Shown here in pieces: positions 33,439-42,521 of a stretch of DNA of 64,000 nt. Numbering within the stretch: position 1 is the stretch's first letter; every line of letters begins with the position of its first letter. This stretch comes from Paenibacillus sp. BIC5C1 (lineage in GTDB: Bacteria; Bacillota; Bacilli; Paenibacillales; Paenibacillaceae), in assembly GCF_032399705.1 (NCBI RefSeq), contig NZ_CP135922.1:3968001-4032000 (forward strand), given 5' to 3'. The notes under the pieces are model-generated. The model did no database searches. It was not told the origin of the DNA and was given only the letters and a program-made list of their open reading frames with translations. Made by a program: the position numbers and the translations under genes.

Positions 33439-34518
33439 GACGGATTGTCAAGCCAAGTGCGACAGTTCCTCTGAAAAGGATTCGTGAGCGGTTCTCCAAC
33501 TCAGGCATTTACGTGGTCTATTATTGATGAAGTCAAGAGCGTTTTCCAGAGCTTCATCTGTGATTTGGGCGAAATCCGTCCCTTTGGGGAAAAATTCTCT
33601 CAGGAGACCATTCGCATTTTCATTCGAGCCGCGTTGCCAAGAAGAATAGGGATCTGCAAAATACACCCGCACGCCATGAACGGCTTCCAGGCTGGTGTAA
33701 CAGGCGAATTCCTTGCCACGGTCCGCGGTAGCGGTTTGAAATGCACGGATAGGGTACTGCGAAGCCGCTACTCCAAAGGCAATCTCCATGGATAACGCGG
33801 TACGATCAGGCATGCGAATCGCTGTGTACAAGCGAGTCTTTCGTTCAATGAACGTCGCTACGCAGCCCTTGCTTTTCCCACGGCCCGAGACCACCGTATC
33901 CAATTCCCAATGGCCGAAGGTTTTCCGGTGACGAACCTCTTTCGGGCGCTGAGAGATGGACTTACCCACTGCAAACTTGCCGCGTGTTTCTGCTGGCTTC
34001 TGCCTCTTCCCTTTGTGCCTGAGAACGGCAAGCACACCGTTCACCAGACGGCCTGTATACAGCCAACGATAGATCGTTTTAAAACATACCATCGCTTGAC
34101 CTTCCTGACGCAAACGCTCTACGATCTGTTCGGGAGACCAGGTCGCCTGAAGCTTTTCTTCGATGCGACTCGCGAGTTCGGGATTCCACTTCCCTGCGGA
34201 AACGGAGGCCTTACGGCGATGGACATAGCCCTCTTGAGCGTTCGCCGCGCCGTAGGGGTGTTCTGCTGTATTTCGGCGGAGTTCCCGGCCAATGGTGGCA
34301 TGATGTCTGCCAAGTTCCTTGGCAATGGCTCGGGTACTTTTCCCCTGCTGGTAGAGGATTTCTAGCTTGCTGCGCTCGATTATGCTAAGATGTGTGTAGC
34401 TCATGGTGGATTCTCCTTGTGTGAATGTGGTGTAGGAACCTTCATTCTACACGAATCCGGCCATGGGCCCTTTTTTATTTATTTCCAGTAGGTGTCGCAC
34501 TTCATATTACAATCCGTC
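33439..34518. mobile_element. Intact IS30-family insertion sequence
   Basis: About 1.08 kb with one transposase gene. Terminal inverted repeats: GACGGATTGT...AAGTGCGACA at the left and its complement TGTCGCACTT...ACAATCCGTC at the right, 20 or more matching bases per end. Flanked by the direct repeat GTCT (33435-33438 and 34519-34522), so the insertion is fairly recent. It lies between the MarR gene and the copper-like pseudogene. Confidence 0.93.
33448..34404 (-). CDS. IS30-family transposase
   Basis: 318 residues. N-terminal helix-turn-helix HLSIIERSKLEILYQQGKST near 5-24 and AIAKELGRHHATIGRELRRN near 26-45, then the DDE domain: D in WELDTVV near 171, D in TATADRGKEFA near 227 and E in GSNENANGLLREFFPKGTDF near 262. 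The full catalytic triad is present, so it is probably active. Its stop codon lies inside the left inverted repeat. Ribosome site AAGGAG. Confidence 0.95.
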   Translation of the reverse strand: MSYTHLSIIERSKLEILYQQGKSTRAIAKELGRHHATIGRELRRNTAEHPYGAANAQEGYVHRRKASVSAGKWNPELASRIEEKLQATWSPEQIVERLRQEGQAMVCFKTIYRWLYTGRLVNGVLAVLRHKGKRQKPAETRGKFAVGKSISQRPKEVRHRKTFGHWELDTVVSGRGKSKGCVATFIERKTRLYTAIRMPDRTALSMEIAFGVAASQYPIRAFQTATADRGKEFACYTSLEAVHGVRVYFADPYSSWQRGSNENANGLLREFFPKGTDFAQITDEALENALDFINNRPRKCLSWRTAHESFSEELSHLA

Positions 34519-34735
34519 GTCTAAAATTTTAACTATAAATTAATTAATAGAAAGAGGTAGCAGGAAAATGTCAAATTATCTTCATACTATTACGACAATC
34601 ATTTGACTTGTCTGTGACAGTAGTCACGTTCTTATGATAATTCTGATATATAATGAGATGAATGATCTTGATCGTAATGTCAATGAGTAGAAAACTATGC
34701 ATTATTACTGTAAGGATATTAGGAGGAATAAGATT

Positions 34736-35597
34736 GTGTTATTAGCGATTTTATGTATAGTATGGTCGTACTATTTACAGCATTCATTGTTCCTAAAACG
34801 TATAAGCGAAAAGAAAAACTTACAGGTATGCCTGGCATGATGATCGCTATGACCATTGGCATGATGTCCAGCCTTGCACTTGGTGTACAATTAGGCATTT
34901 TGTTTCCACGTGATTTAACAGTCCCATCCATTGCCGCCATATTGTTCGGCCTAGGAGCCGGTTACTTCACAGGCAAACCTATCAGTATATTGGCAACTTT
35001 GGATGGAATGTTGGCAGGAATTATGGGTGGCATGATGGGCGCAATGCTCGGGGTAATGATTGGTCCTTCCTATATCATGATGATATTTGTTGATATCCTA
35101 TTTATTTTTATTTTGAGCGTTGCTCTTCAATTGTCCAATCAAGAAACGGATACTAGCGATAAAACAAATAAAAGTGGGATTGGTATGCCGTTTATTGGAG
35201 GTATACTTACTGTAGATTTTGGGATTGTAGCTGTGGGTGCAACGTTATTTTACCAATTTCAACCGAATGATACATCGGCAATTAAATCACAAGAATCACA
35301 GATGAGCAAGCTAATTCTAATCAAGAAAATTCAGGATATCAGATTGTTTCCGTCGACGTAAAATCAGAAGGTTTTAGTCAAGAAAATATTGAAGTAAAAG
35401 CTGGCGTTCCAACAAAAATAAATTTCATAAAACATACAGGTTATACATGTATAAGAAGTGTTCAGTCTAAAGATTTAGGAATAGATGTGTATCTTGAAAA
35501 AGGAGATAACTTCATTACCTTAAAAGATCTGAAACCTGGAACGTACAACTTCAATTGTGGCATGTACATGTATTATGGAACAATCACCGTAGTATAA
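34736..35597 (+). pseudogene. Frameshifted Met-rich membrane protein with a cupredoxin-like C-terminus
   Basis: Frame 1 (ATG 34753 to stop 35359-35361) encodes a ~200-residue membrane protein, methionine- and glycine-rich (MPGMMIAMTIGMMSSLALG near 26-44; IMGGMMGAMLGVMIG near 89-103), typical of copper-related membrane proteins. A second frame, open 35286-35597, continues with a cupredoxin-like domain (VDVKSEGF, KAGVPTKINF, YTCIRS, GTYNFNCGMYMYYGTITVV). A -1 shift between 35286 and 35361 would join them. The good GGAGG (34721-34726) fits a GTG at 34736 in yet another frame, so a second shift near the start is likely. Either a decaying gene or sequence errors. Confidence 0.75.
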
Positions 35598-35616
35598 GCG
35601 AGAAATGTAGGATCAT

Positions 35617-35662
35617 AATAGGGAACTTTATGTCAGTGAATCATGACACAAAGTTCCCTATT
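35617..35662 (+). terminator. Terminator of the membrane/cupredoxin gene
   Basis: AATAGGGAACTTT/AAAGTTCCCTATT stem with inner TGTCA/TGACA pairing, followed by a T-rich stretch. Confidence 0.85.
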
Positions 35663-35696
35663 TAAATTGCTTTCATTAACCATATTACAACAACAT

Positions 35697-35722
35697 AAAA
35701 AACCGCCAGCGAAAGCTAGCGG
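35697..35722 (-). terminator. Terminator of the YjcZ gene
   Basis: Minus-strand CCGCTAGC/GCTGGCGG stem with a seven-T tail after the yjcZ stop. Confidence 0.85.
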
Positions 35723-35739
35723 AAATTATATATCATCTA

Positions 35740-35865
35740 TTAAACCAAGAAAGCTTTGGAGATGATAACCAACAGAATAAACAATACCAGAATCGCGCCA
35801 ACGGACGTGAAACCACCGTATCCTGCCCCAAGTCCGCCTACATTTCCATATCCAACTTCACTCAT
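35740..35865 (-). CDS. YjcZ-family sporulation mini-protein (41 aa)
   Basis: MSEVGYGNVGGLGAGYGGFT followed by a hydrophobic helix (SVGAILVLFILLVIISKAFL). Gly/Tyr-rich start and one membrane helix are the hallmark of YjcZ/spore small proteins. Start ATG at 35865 has GGGGGAAG upstream; a terminator follows. Supports an endospore-forming host. Confidence 0.9.
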   Translation of the reverse strand: MSEVGYGNVGGLGAGYGGFTSVGAILVLFILLVIISKAFLV

Positions 35866-36253
35866 GCTTCTTCCCCCTCTTCTGTGGTATGTGTTAGATT
35901 ATTCAGAATTTGTTAATTTGACAAGGCTAAAAATAAAAATAGGCTACTGTTTCGGCCTCCCTTTCAACTGTAAGCTTTTTGTAAGTTGCAGGCACCGATT
36001 CCAGTTACGAAATGACTAACTTTATTTACGACATTTCCTTGCACGATGAACTTGAACTGCTAGTTAAAAGTGGCCTCATCCCACTTCAGTCCGTGCAGTC
36101 AGCAACGTTGAATCCGCTAGAGGATATACAAAATACGCCAAGCACTTCCCTTCCCGAATTTGAAGCGGAAGGGCTTGGCGTGTCCGTATCTACTCAACAA
36201 AAAAGACCGTTTCCGAGTCAATGTAATGTCTCGAAAAACAGTCTTCTTCATCG
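35866..36253. other. 388-base non-coding stretch between YjcZ and the GH32 gene
   Basis: Holds the yjcZ promoter region, a large ACGCCAAGC/GCTTGGCGT hairpin (36135-36181) and the GH32 terminator (36199-36247). I see no supportable gene; the plus-strand frame 36012-36308 overlaps both hairpins. Confidence 0.6.
36199..36247 (-). terminator. Terminator of the sucrose cluster
   Basis: Minus-strand AAGACTGTTTTTCGAG/CTCGGAAACGGTCTTTTTT stem and T run directly after the GH32 stop. Confidence 0.85.
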
Positions 36254-37735
36254 TTATTCAGCTTGCCAGATATCGTTCAGCTTCCAATATGACAACCCAT
36301 TTACTTGAGTCTCTCCGCCCTCAGTGATGAGTTCAATATATGAGAGCTTCCCACTCGGATAGATACGACTTGTCATCGTAGCTTGCCCTTCATTTGCGAA
36401 CATTTCAATGGATGACCGATCCAGAAATACATGTAGTGTCAGCCGTCCCTCAGCATTTAAGTCTGCACGACGAACGCCATCCGTCTTCTTCCCTGATTTG
36501 GAACAATCAAGCTTAAGCTTCTGATCTGGAATGGAATAAGTAATTACCGTTTCCTCCTGATCTGTACTGCGAAGCTTCAAGCCTACCCGTTCCGCACTTG
36601 TCTTCGTCAGGTCGAACACGACTTTCACTTCAAGCAGATCCGCTTCAACTTCTGTCATGAAACTTCCTGAAATCACGTGATTCTGATACACAACATGTTC
36701 TCTTTGGCGAAGCAGCTTCATTTCTTCTACCGGATTCATCAGAACCTTGTCATTTTCACCCAATGTAAGTACACGTGGGATGGTGAGCGCACCGCACCAA
36801 CCGTCTGCTTTTGTTGGCATATCCGCTTCCCACATATCCATCCAGCCAATCGCAATCCGGCGACCTTGATCATCTAAGAAGGTTTGAACCGCGTAGAAGT
36901 CATGACCATGATCAAGCTCAATGAACTCTCCATGCTTGTATTTATTATGTTCATAATCATATTCCCCAACATAGTACCCAGTCTGGAATAAGTTATTGTA
37001 CTGATCTCCTTGCGCATCAATACCTTGAGGAGAGAACATAAATACATGCTTGCCGTCTAATTCAAAGAAATCCGGGCATTCCCACATGAATCCCATTTCC
37101 TTGTCTCCCTGTAAAAGCACACCATGATAGGTCCACGTTCTAAGATCCGCAGATGTATACAGAATAACACGCGGTTCCTCTTCTTTCGTACTGTTCCCCA
37201 GGATCATGTACCATTTACCCTCATGTTTCCATACCTTCGGATCACGGAAATGCTGGGAGCTATCAGCCGGAGGCTCTGCGATCACGGGATTCTGTTGTAA
37301 TTTTGTGAAATGAATGCCGTCTGTGCTTACTGCCACGTTTTGATTTTGGAAGAAAATATTGTTCAGTTGATCAATGTAATGATGTCCAGTATAGATCAAT
37401 GTCAGTTCGCCGTTATTATCAACTGCGCTGCCTGAGAAGCATCCATCCAGATCACATGCATCTCCAGGAGCTAATGCAATCGGACAATGTTCCCAATGCA
37501 CAAGATCTTTACTTTTGACGTGACCCCAGTGCATGGGTCCCCAGTTCTCATCATACGGATGATGTTGATAGAAAGCGTGATATTCGCCTTTATACTGAAT
37601 TAATCCATTTGGATCGTTAATCCAGTTTGCTGGTGCCATAATATGATAGCCTAAGCGGTAACGCTTGTTCATTTTCCCTTCTGCCTGTTTCAAAGATTCC
37701 TCAGCTTGCTTCGTATTGTTGTAAAAAGTGTTCAT
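36254..37735 (-). CDS. sacA: Sucrose-6-phosphate hydrolase / beta-fructofuranosidase, GH32
   Basis: 493 residues. GH32 motifs: NWINDPNGL near 37-45 with the catalytic nucleophile Asp, FRDPKVW near 162-168 with the transition-state Asp, and WECPDFFEL near 218-226 with the acid/base Glu; C-terminal beta-sandwich ending DRSSIEMFANEGQATMTSRI near 446-465. It has no signal peptide, so it cleaves imported sucrose (or its phosphate) in the cytosol. The transporter behind it is an MFS symporter rather than a PTS, so free sucrose is the probable substrate. ATG follows GGAGGAAAAC; 11 bases separate it from the permease. Confidence 0.95.
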   Translation of the reverse strand: MNTFYNNTKQAEESLKQAEGKMNKRYRLGYHIMAPANWINDPNGLIQYKGEYHAFYQHHPYDENWGPMHWGHVKSKDLVHWEHCPIALAPGDACDLDGCFSGSAVDNNGELTLIYTGHHYIDQLNNIFFQNQNVAVSTDGIHFTKLQQNPVIAEPPADSSQHFRDPKVWKHEGKWYMILGNSTKEEEPRVILYTSADLRTWTYHGVLLQGDKEMGFMWECPDFFELDGKHVFMFSPQGIDAQGDQYNNLFQTGYYVGEYDYEHNKYKHGEFIELDHGHDFYAVQTFLDDQGRRIAIGWMDMWEADMPTKADGWCGALTIPRVLTLGENDKVLMNPVEEMKLLRQREHVVYQNHVISGSFMTEVEADLLEVKVVFDLTKTSAERVGLKLRSTDQEETVITYSIPDQKLKLDCSKSGKKTDGVRRADLNAEGRLTLHVFLDRSSIEMFANEGQATMTSRIYPSGKLSYIELITEGGETQVNGLSYWKLNDIWQAE

Positions 37736-37746
37736 ATGTTTTCCTC

Positions 37747-38991
37747 CTATGCTGGTTCAATATGCGAGTTAGGTTTAGGATCCAGCTTATTCAAGTTTTT
37801 CGGCTCTCTCTTTAAGGTAAAGATTGAGATTGTCGTAAAGGCAAATACGAATATCCCCATAAGCACGTAAGTATTCGAGAAACCTCTGATGTCATAAAGA
37901 GTACCGGCGATGGGTGAGAAGATCGAAGCTCCTACCTGACTCGTAAACTGGAAACCAACCAGATACAAGATCGATGACAAACGCGTGTCGAAATTAGCAG
38001 CCAAGTATTTGAATACAGAGATTAGCATAATGGGCAGTTCCAATGCATGAATCAATTTCATAGCCGAGATACCGTAAGGTCCGATAACGAGGCCGGAACC
38101 CATAATACGGAATGCCATTAAGAACCCTGCCAATATCAGGCCCTTCTTAGCTCCAGTTTTGTTTACAATAAATGGTGCTAGGAACATCATGCCTGCTTCC
38201 AGGAACACTTGGAAAGAATTTAAGTAACCGTATACTTGATTGCCTAATGCAGTGCTCGAGAATGTCGATGAGAAGTAAATCGGGAATTGCTGATCATACA
38301 CATTGTATATACACGTAACTCCAAGCACATATAAAATGAAGAACCAAAAGTGCTTATTCGCAAACAAATTACCGACTTGTTTAAAGTTAATGGATTCAGC
38401 TCGTTCCATCTCGGATTCTGTCATCTTGACCTTAATTGTCATCATGATGATGAACAGAACGATAGCAGAGACGGATGCAATCCAGAAGTTAATGTTCGGG
38501 TTGATATTAAAGAACTGACCAGCAAAGAATGTTGCTGCCGCCCAACCTAGCGAACCCCACATCCGAGATTTACCATATTCAAAGGCATATTTACGGCTGA
38601 CTTTCTCGACATATGATTCAATAGCACCAATTCCGGCCAAGAAAGAAACACCCAGGTATAGTCCACCTACCACTGCACCAAGAAATACATTGTACTGAAG
38701 TAAAGGTCCGTAGATAAAGATATAGAATGGACCAACAAGTAAGAGCAAACCGCTAATTAGAAATAAAATATGCTTTTTCAATCCGATTTTATCCGAAATA
38801 TAGCCATAAAGCGGTTGCATACATAACGCAAAGATAGCGTTTACAGTAAAGATAATACCAGTCTCAGCACCATTCAGACTGATTTCTTGCCCCAGCCAAA
38901 TGGAGAACAATGAATAACTTGCTGACCATGTAAAAAAGAAAAAGAAGAAATAGGCGCTTAGTTTCCAATACATGCTCTTTGAATGTCTCAT
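37747..38991 (-). CDS. Oligosaccharide:H+ symporter family (sucrose) permease
   Basis: 414 residues from ATG at 38991 with GAGGAG upstream; an earlier in-frame ATG at 39069 lies in the operator region. Twelve membrane segments; the start YWKLSAYFFFFFFTWSASYS near 8-27 and LYGYISDKIGLKKH near 72-85 are LacY/CscB-like features. Its position next to GH32 and a LacI regulator points to sucrose uptake. Confidence 0.93.
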   Translation of the reverse strand: MRHSKSMYWKLSAYFFFFFFTWSASYSLFSIWLGQEISLNGAETGIIFTVNAIFALCMQPLYGYISDKIGLKKHILFLISGLLLLVGPFYIFIYGPLLQYNVFLGAVVGGLYLGVSFLAGIGAIESYVEKVSRKYAFEYGKSRMWGSLGWAAATFFAGQFFNINPNINFWIASVSAIVLFIIMMTIKVKMTESEMERAESINFKQVGNLFANKHFWFFILYVLGVTCIYNVYDQQFPIYFSSTFSSTALGNQVYGYLNSFQVFLEAGMMFLAPFIVNKTGAKKGLILAGFLMAFRIMGSGLVIGPYGISAMKLIHALELPIMLISVFKYLAANFDTRLSSILYLVGFQFTSQVGASIFSPIAGTLYDIRGFSNTYVLMGIFVFAFTTISIFTLKREPKNLNKLDPKPNSHIEPA

Positions 38992-39037
38992 CTCGAACGC
39001 TCCTCTAAGTTGAACATTTAATGTGAATGTAAGCACT

Positions 39038-39052
39038 TTAATGCGCTTGCAA
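39038..39052. promoter_or_regulatory. Catabolite-response-element-like site for the sucrose genes
   Basis: Minus strand TTGCAAGCGCATTAA, one mismatch from the CcpA cre consensus, about 50 bases upstream of the permease start. Confidence 0.6.
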
Positions 39053-39061
39053 AATCGATTA

Positions 39062-39098
39062 TATGTCAACCGGTTTCATATGTCAACCGCTTGACATA
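39062..39098. promoter_or_regulatory. Two tandem LacI-type (ScrR) operators
   Basis: TATGTCAACCGGTTTCATA (39062-39080) and TATGTCAACCGCTTGACATA (39079-39098), both with central CCGG/CCGC and inverted TGTCAA arms, sharing two bases. Confidence 0.85.
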
Positions 39099-39108
39099 TT
39101 TTCGAAAG

Positions 39109-39151
39109 AAAAAGGAGCTTCCCTTAATCCCAGCATCCAAGGGTTAGCTCC
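39109..39151 (-). terminator. Terminator of the LacI regulator gene
   Basis: GGAGC...CCCTT/AAGGG...GCTCC stem with TTTTTCTTT tail on the minus strand. Confidence 0.8.
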
Positions 39152-39196
39152 ATCCGTCTTGTATTCGAAAATTTTGTAGTGATATGAACATTAGAG

Positions 39197-40180
39197 TTAC
39201 ACTGTACCAGCTTCAATAAGTTTCACAGGCAGATACGTTTCTCGCGGCACCTTACTGAATTCACCTTCAATTTCTTTAATAACTAGCTCGACAGCAGATC
39301 TTGCAATTTCCTGTATAGGTTGCTGAATCGTCGTTAATTCAGGAAGCAAGTTACGAGTCGTTTCGGTTCCGTCATAACCAATGACACGAATATCTTCAGG
39401 AACACGTTTACCACGTTGTTTTGCTTTAACAATAAATGAAGCTGCCACCAAATCATTACTCGCAAACAGTCCATCTACTTCGGGATGTTCATCAAGCAAA
39501 CGCCCAATCGGTTCATCGTGATTCTGTTGATGGAATGGATCATATACTTCATAAGTGATCGCCTGGCGACCATGCTGTTCCATGACATCTTCGTATGCTT
39601 TTCTTCTTAAGCTTGCAGGAGTTTCCAATTCGACAGGTCCATTAATATGCAGGATGTGCTTGCATCCCTTCTCAATCAGCAGCTCGGAAGCCATTTTTCC
39701 GCCCATGTAATTATCCGATCCTACGACAGGAATCGTATCCGATAAGAAGCGATCAATCGCAACGACCGCAATATTTTTCTGATCATAATTCACAATACCT
39801 CGGTTATGTGTTCCTACGATAATGCCGTCAACTTGATTGCGCATCAGCATATCCACATATGCTTCTTCTTTATCCAGCTGATTCAAGCTATTACAAATCA
39901 GTAGTTTAAAACCTGATGAGGCACAAATATTTTCAATATGAAAAGTCAACTCTCCAAAAAAGGGGTTGCTTGTTGTGGGTATGATTAATCCAATGAGGTT
40001 GGTTCGTTTACTAAATAATGACCGAGCTATATCATTTGGAAAATAATTTAGCTGCTGCATCGCGTCATGGACTCGATTCTTTGTTTCCTCACTTATGTAA
40101 CCTCGATTGTTAAGCACCCGAGAAACCGTCGTAGGTGAAACTCCTGCTAAATCTGCAACATCATTAAGTTTAGGTTTCAT
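39197..40180 (-). CDS. scrR: LacI-family sucrose operon repressor
   Basis: 327 residues from ATG at 40180 (AGGGAG upstream). Helix-turn-helix LNDVADLAGVSPTTVSRVLNNRGYI near 5-29 with hinge YFPNDIARSLFSK near 46-58, then the sugar-binding domain (GLIIPTTSNPFFGELT near 64-79; VIGYDGTETTRNLLPELTTI near 271-290). It is co-directional with, and upstream of, the sucrose permease; the two operators at 39062-39098 are its likely sites. Confidence 0.94.
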   Translation of the reverse strand: MKPKLNDVADLAGVSPTTVSRVLNNRGYISEETKNRVHDAMQQLNYFPNDIARSLFSKRTNLIGLIIPTTSNPFFGELTFHIENICASSGFKLLICNSLNQLDKEEAYVDMLMRNQVDGIIVGTHNRGIVNYDQKNIAVVAIDRFLSDTIPVVGSDNYMGGKMASELLIEKGCKHILHINGPVELETPASLRRKAYEDVMEQHGRQAITYEVYDPFHQQNHDEPIGRLLDEHPEVDGLFASNDLVAASFIVKAKQRGKRVPEDIRVIGYDGTETTRNLLPELTTIQQPIQEIARSAVELVIKEIEGEFSKVPRETYLPVKLIEAGTV

Positions 40181-40378
40181 TAATTGCTCCCTGCCTTCTT
40201 TCCATACCATATGTCCAATTATCCCTCCATTTTAACATGGTTAAACGTGAAAGGACATGCACCAGCCTATAAGAGTCGCAGCTCAAATGAAAACGACAGC
40301 CCAGTAAATTACTGTTCTGCCGTTATAATAAACAGGATATTAATTGCATGCATGATGATCAAGCGAGCACATCTGCTC

Positions 40379-41461
40379 TTACAAATTCAGATCATCTGCG
40401 AGTGCTTCAACTCCTGTGAAGATGGAATCCCCATAACCCCAGAAGTTGTTGAAATCAATAACATAAATTTTCTTGTTTTTAATTGCGTTAATACTTTGCA
40501 ATTGCTTGTTGGCTAGCAGCTTTTCAATCGTTTGTTCCGGATCAATACCGCCGGCATATTTCGAAATAATCATGGCATCTGGATTGATCTCGATTAGCTT
40601 CTCCAAACTGAGCGTGCCTTCTTCGTTAATCAGCATATTATGCATATTGATTAATGACATTGCACTTTCAATAAATGTGTCTCCATTTCCGTTGTACACT
40701 CCAATGGTTCCATCACCATTATCAAAGAAAGATGCATAATTGATCGTTTCAGCGCTTGCCCGAGCCGATAACGCTTTCTCGCGTGCTTTGAGCTGTTCGA
40801 TATATGCCGCTGCATTCGCTTGTACGTTAAATATTTCACCTAGCTCAGTGATATCCTGATATAGATTATCTAATTTTGCATCTGTAACGCTAGTACTTTG
40901 TACATATGTTTTGATGTTCATCTCATTCAGACTGTTTACAGTGCCAACGCCCCAATCAGCATCTTCAAACAATCCCCCACGCCCCATAACCAGGTCAGGA
41001 GAAGCACCTATGGTTACTTCCTTGCCTACATAACCTTCAGATAACACAGGAATTTTTTTGAAATCTTCAGCAATATCATCAGGCACATTGCCAAACAGCG
41101 CCGCTACGCCAACAATCTTGTCAGTCAAACCAAGACGAATCAATAACTCCGCTGCACCTTGTGTATTGGCAACCACTCGTTCAGGTGCTTTATCAAAGGT
41201 TTGTTCCTTTGCCACCCAGGTGCCGTTTTCAGTTGTATAGTTTGAAACAACGATTGGGTATGTTGTTTGAGCTGCACCTGTAGCATTTTCATCCGTTTTT
41301 TGCTCATCTGTTGAAGCATTCGTAGCGCTATCCGTCACGGCTCCCTGTGAGCTTGTGTCTGCATCTTTGCTGCTACCATTACTACTGGAGCAAGCTGCAA
41401 GCACCAGAACAAGTGCAGTAATTAAACAAAGGATTGCTCCTTTTTTTACTCGTAAAAACAT
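40379..41461 (-). CDS. Siderophore-binding lipoprotein (FecB/FeuA-like), orphan
   Basis: 360 residues. Lipoprotein signal with lipobox LAAC near 21-24, a Ser/Thr/Asp-rich linker (25-60), then a type-III periplasmic-binding fold: VVANTQGAAELLIRLGLTDKIVGVA near 95-119 and PDAMIISKYAGGIDP near 302-316. It would capture ferric siderophore for an FeuBC-type permease, but no permease or ATPase is nearby. The promoter has a Fur box (41560-41574). Ribosome site AAGGGAGAG precedes ATG. Confidence 0.93.
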   Translation of the reverse strand: MFLRVKKGAILCLITALVLVLAACSSSNGSSKDADTSSQGAVTDSATNASTDEQKTDENATGAAQTTYPIVVSNYTTENGTWVAKEQTFDKAPERVVANTQGAAELLIRLGLTDKIVGVAALFGNVPDDIAEDFKKIPVLSEGYVGKEVTIGASPDLVMGRGGLFEDADWGVGTVNSLNEMNIKTYVQSTSVTDAKLDNLYQDITELGEIFNVQANAAAYIEQLKAREKALSARASAETINYASFFDNGDGTIGVYNGNGDTFIESAMSLINMHNMLINEEGTLSLEKLIEINPDAMIISKYAGGIDPEQTIEKLLANKQLQSINAIKNKKIYVIDFNNFWGYGDSIFTGVEALADDLNL

Positions 41462-41559
41462 TCAAAATCTCTCCCTTTTCCTTTTTCTTTTGGCCAATAT
41501 GTATCATATATCATAGTCATTGTCAGTATACAGCAAATGTCGAATAACGTAAATGATAA

Positions 41560-41574
41560 TGATAATTATTATCA
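41560..41574. promoter_or_regulatory. Fur box upstream of the siderophore-binding lipoprotein
   Basis: TGATAATTATTATCA, a perfect 7-1-7 Fur site, about 100 bases upstream of the ATG at 41461; a TGATAAT half-site overlaps its left side. Confidence 0.85.
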
Positions 41575-41687
41575 CATTAAAATTTTCGATTTATAGAGAA
41601 GCACATTCCATTCGTGAAATTTCCAATACCGATTAACTATCCATTCTCTAGAAGCCGTCCGTTTCTAGTAGCAAATCCAGATAATAC

Positions 41688-41714
41688 AAAAAAAGCCGCT
41701 ATAATAGCGACTTT
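41688..41714 (-). terminator. Terminator of the LOG gene
   Basis: Minus-strand AAAGTCGCTA/TAGCGGCTTT stem with a T7 tail. The rest of 41462-41808 (347 bases between genes) holds only the Fur promoter region; no supportable gene. Confidence 0.8.
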
Positions 41715-41808
41715 CAATGGGCCATAACCGATTGTCCCAGCCAGCACGTGCCGTCTTCGAACCTTCCACTCAACCCCGTAATATTGCCCCTGCCCCTGAT
41801 AGTAAACA

Positions 41809-42375
41809 TTAGTTATATTGACGAATATCAGGCGGTACATAAGTACTTATAAAAGTGTTAATTTCGTCTAAAGAATCTGTAACAAGTATCTTTTGTCTAT
41901 CTGTTTTCGTTAAGAAACCTTCTTCAACCATCTTGTCATAAAATTGGCCAATCAGATCATAATAGCCGTTCACATTGTAGAAGATGCATGGATTGACATG
42001 CTGCCCAATTCTCCCCCACGAAATGACCTCTGTAATTTCTTCAAGTGTCCCCGGTCCACCTGGAATTGCAATATAGCAATCTGCAAGTTCAATCATTTTA
42101 GCTTTTCTCTCATGCATATTGGACACAATAATGATTTTGTTAAGCTGCTCATGGGCCAGTTCTCTCGCTTGCAAAAAGGTAGGTATAACCCCAGTAACAA
42201 TACCACTACGTTGAATCACAGTATCCGCGAGCACTCCCATTAATCCCGCTTTTCCGCCACCATAGACTAGTTCATGTTCCTGGTTAACAATCCAGTTACC
42301 TATCTGAACAGCAGCTTTCTCGTAAATGGCGTTGTTACCTTTACTTGCACCACAATATACCGCAATCCGTTTCAA
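41809..42375 (-). CDS. LOG-family protein (TIGR00730, nucleoside monophosphate phosphoribohydrolase type)
   Basis: 188 residues from a TTG start at 42375 after GGGGGAA. Rossmann-like fold with YGGGKAGLMGVLADTV near 38-53 and PGGPGTLEEITE near 105-116, the nucleotide-binding and catalytic motifs of LOG proteins, which release ribose 5-phosphate from nucleoside monophosphates and can make free cytokinins. A single-gene unit with its own terminator. Confidence 0.92.
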   Translation of the reverse strand: MKRIAVYCGASKGNNAIYEKAAVQIGNWIVNQEHELVYGGGKAGLMGVLADTVIQRSGIVTGVIPTFLQARELAHEQLNKIIIVSNMHERKAKMIELADCYIAIPGGPGTLEEITEVISWGRIGQHVNPCIFYNVNGYYDLIGQFYDKMVEEGFLTKTDRQKILVTDSLDEINTFISTYVPPDIRQYN

Positions 42376-42521
42376 TTCAATTCCCCCATCTATTCATACT
42401 CATTAAAAAATTGCTCTGAAAATCCGATTATAGACTCGGTTGAACAGAAGCTAATCTATGTTATCAAAAAAAGAACAAGCATGCTATATTGTTATGGAAA
42501 TATATGAATATCAACAGTAGA

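Noticed and set aside
35286..35361. Programmed -1 frameshift in the membrane/cupredoxin gene
   Set aside because: No slippery heptamer or downstream structure could be identified; mutation or sequence error is simpler.
36012..36308. 98-codon plus-strand frame upstream of sacA's end
   Set aside because: Covers two hairpins and the end of the GH32 gene; no ribosome site and no protein-like pattern.
41637..41840. 67-codon minus-strand frame after the LOG gene
   Set aside because: Crosses the LOG terminator and has no ribosome site.
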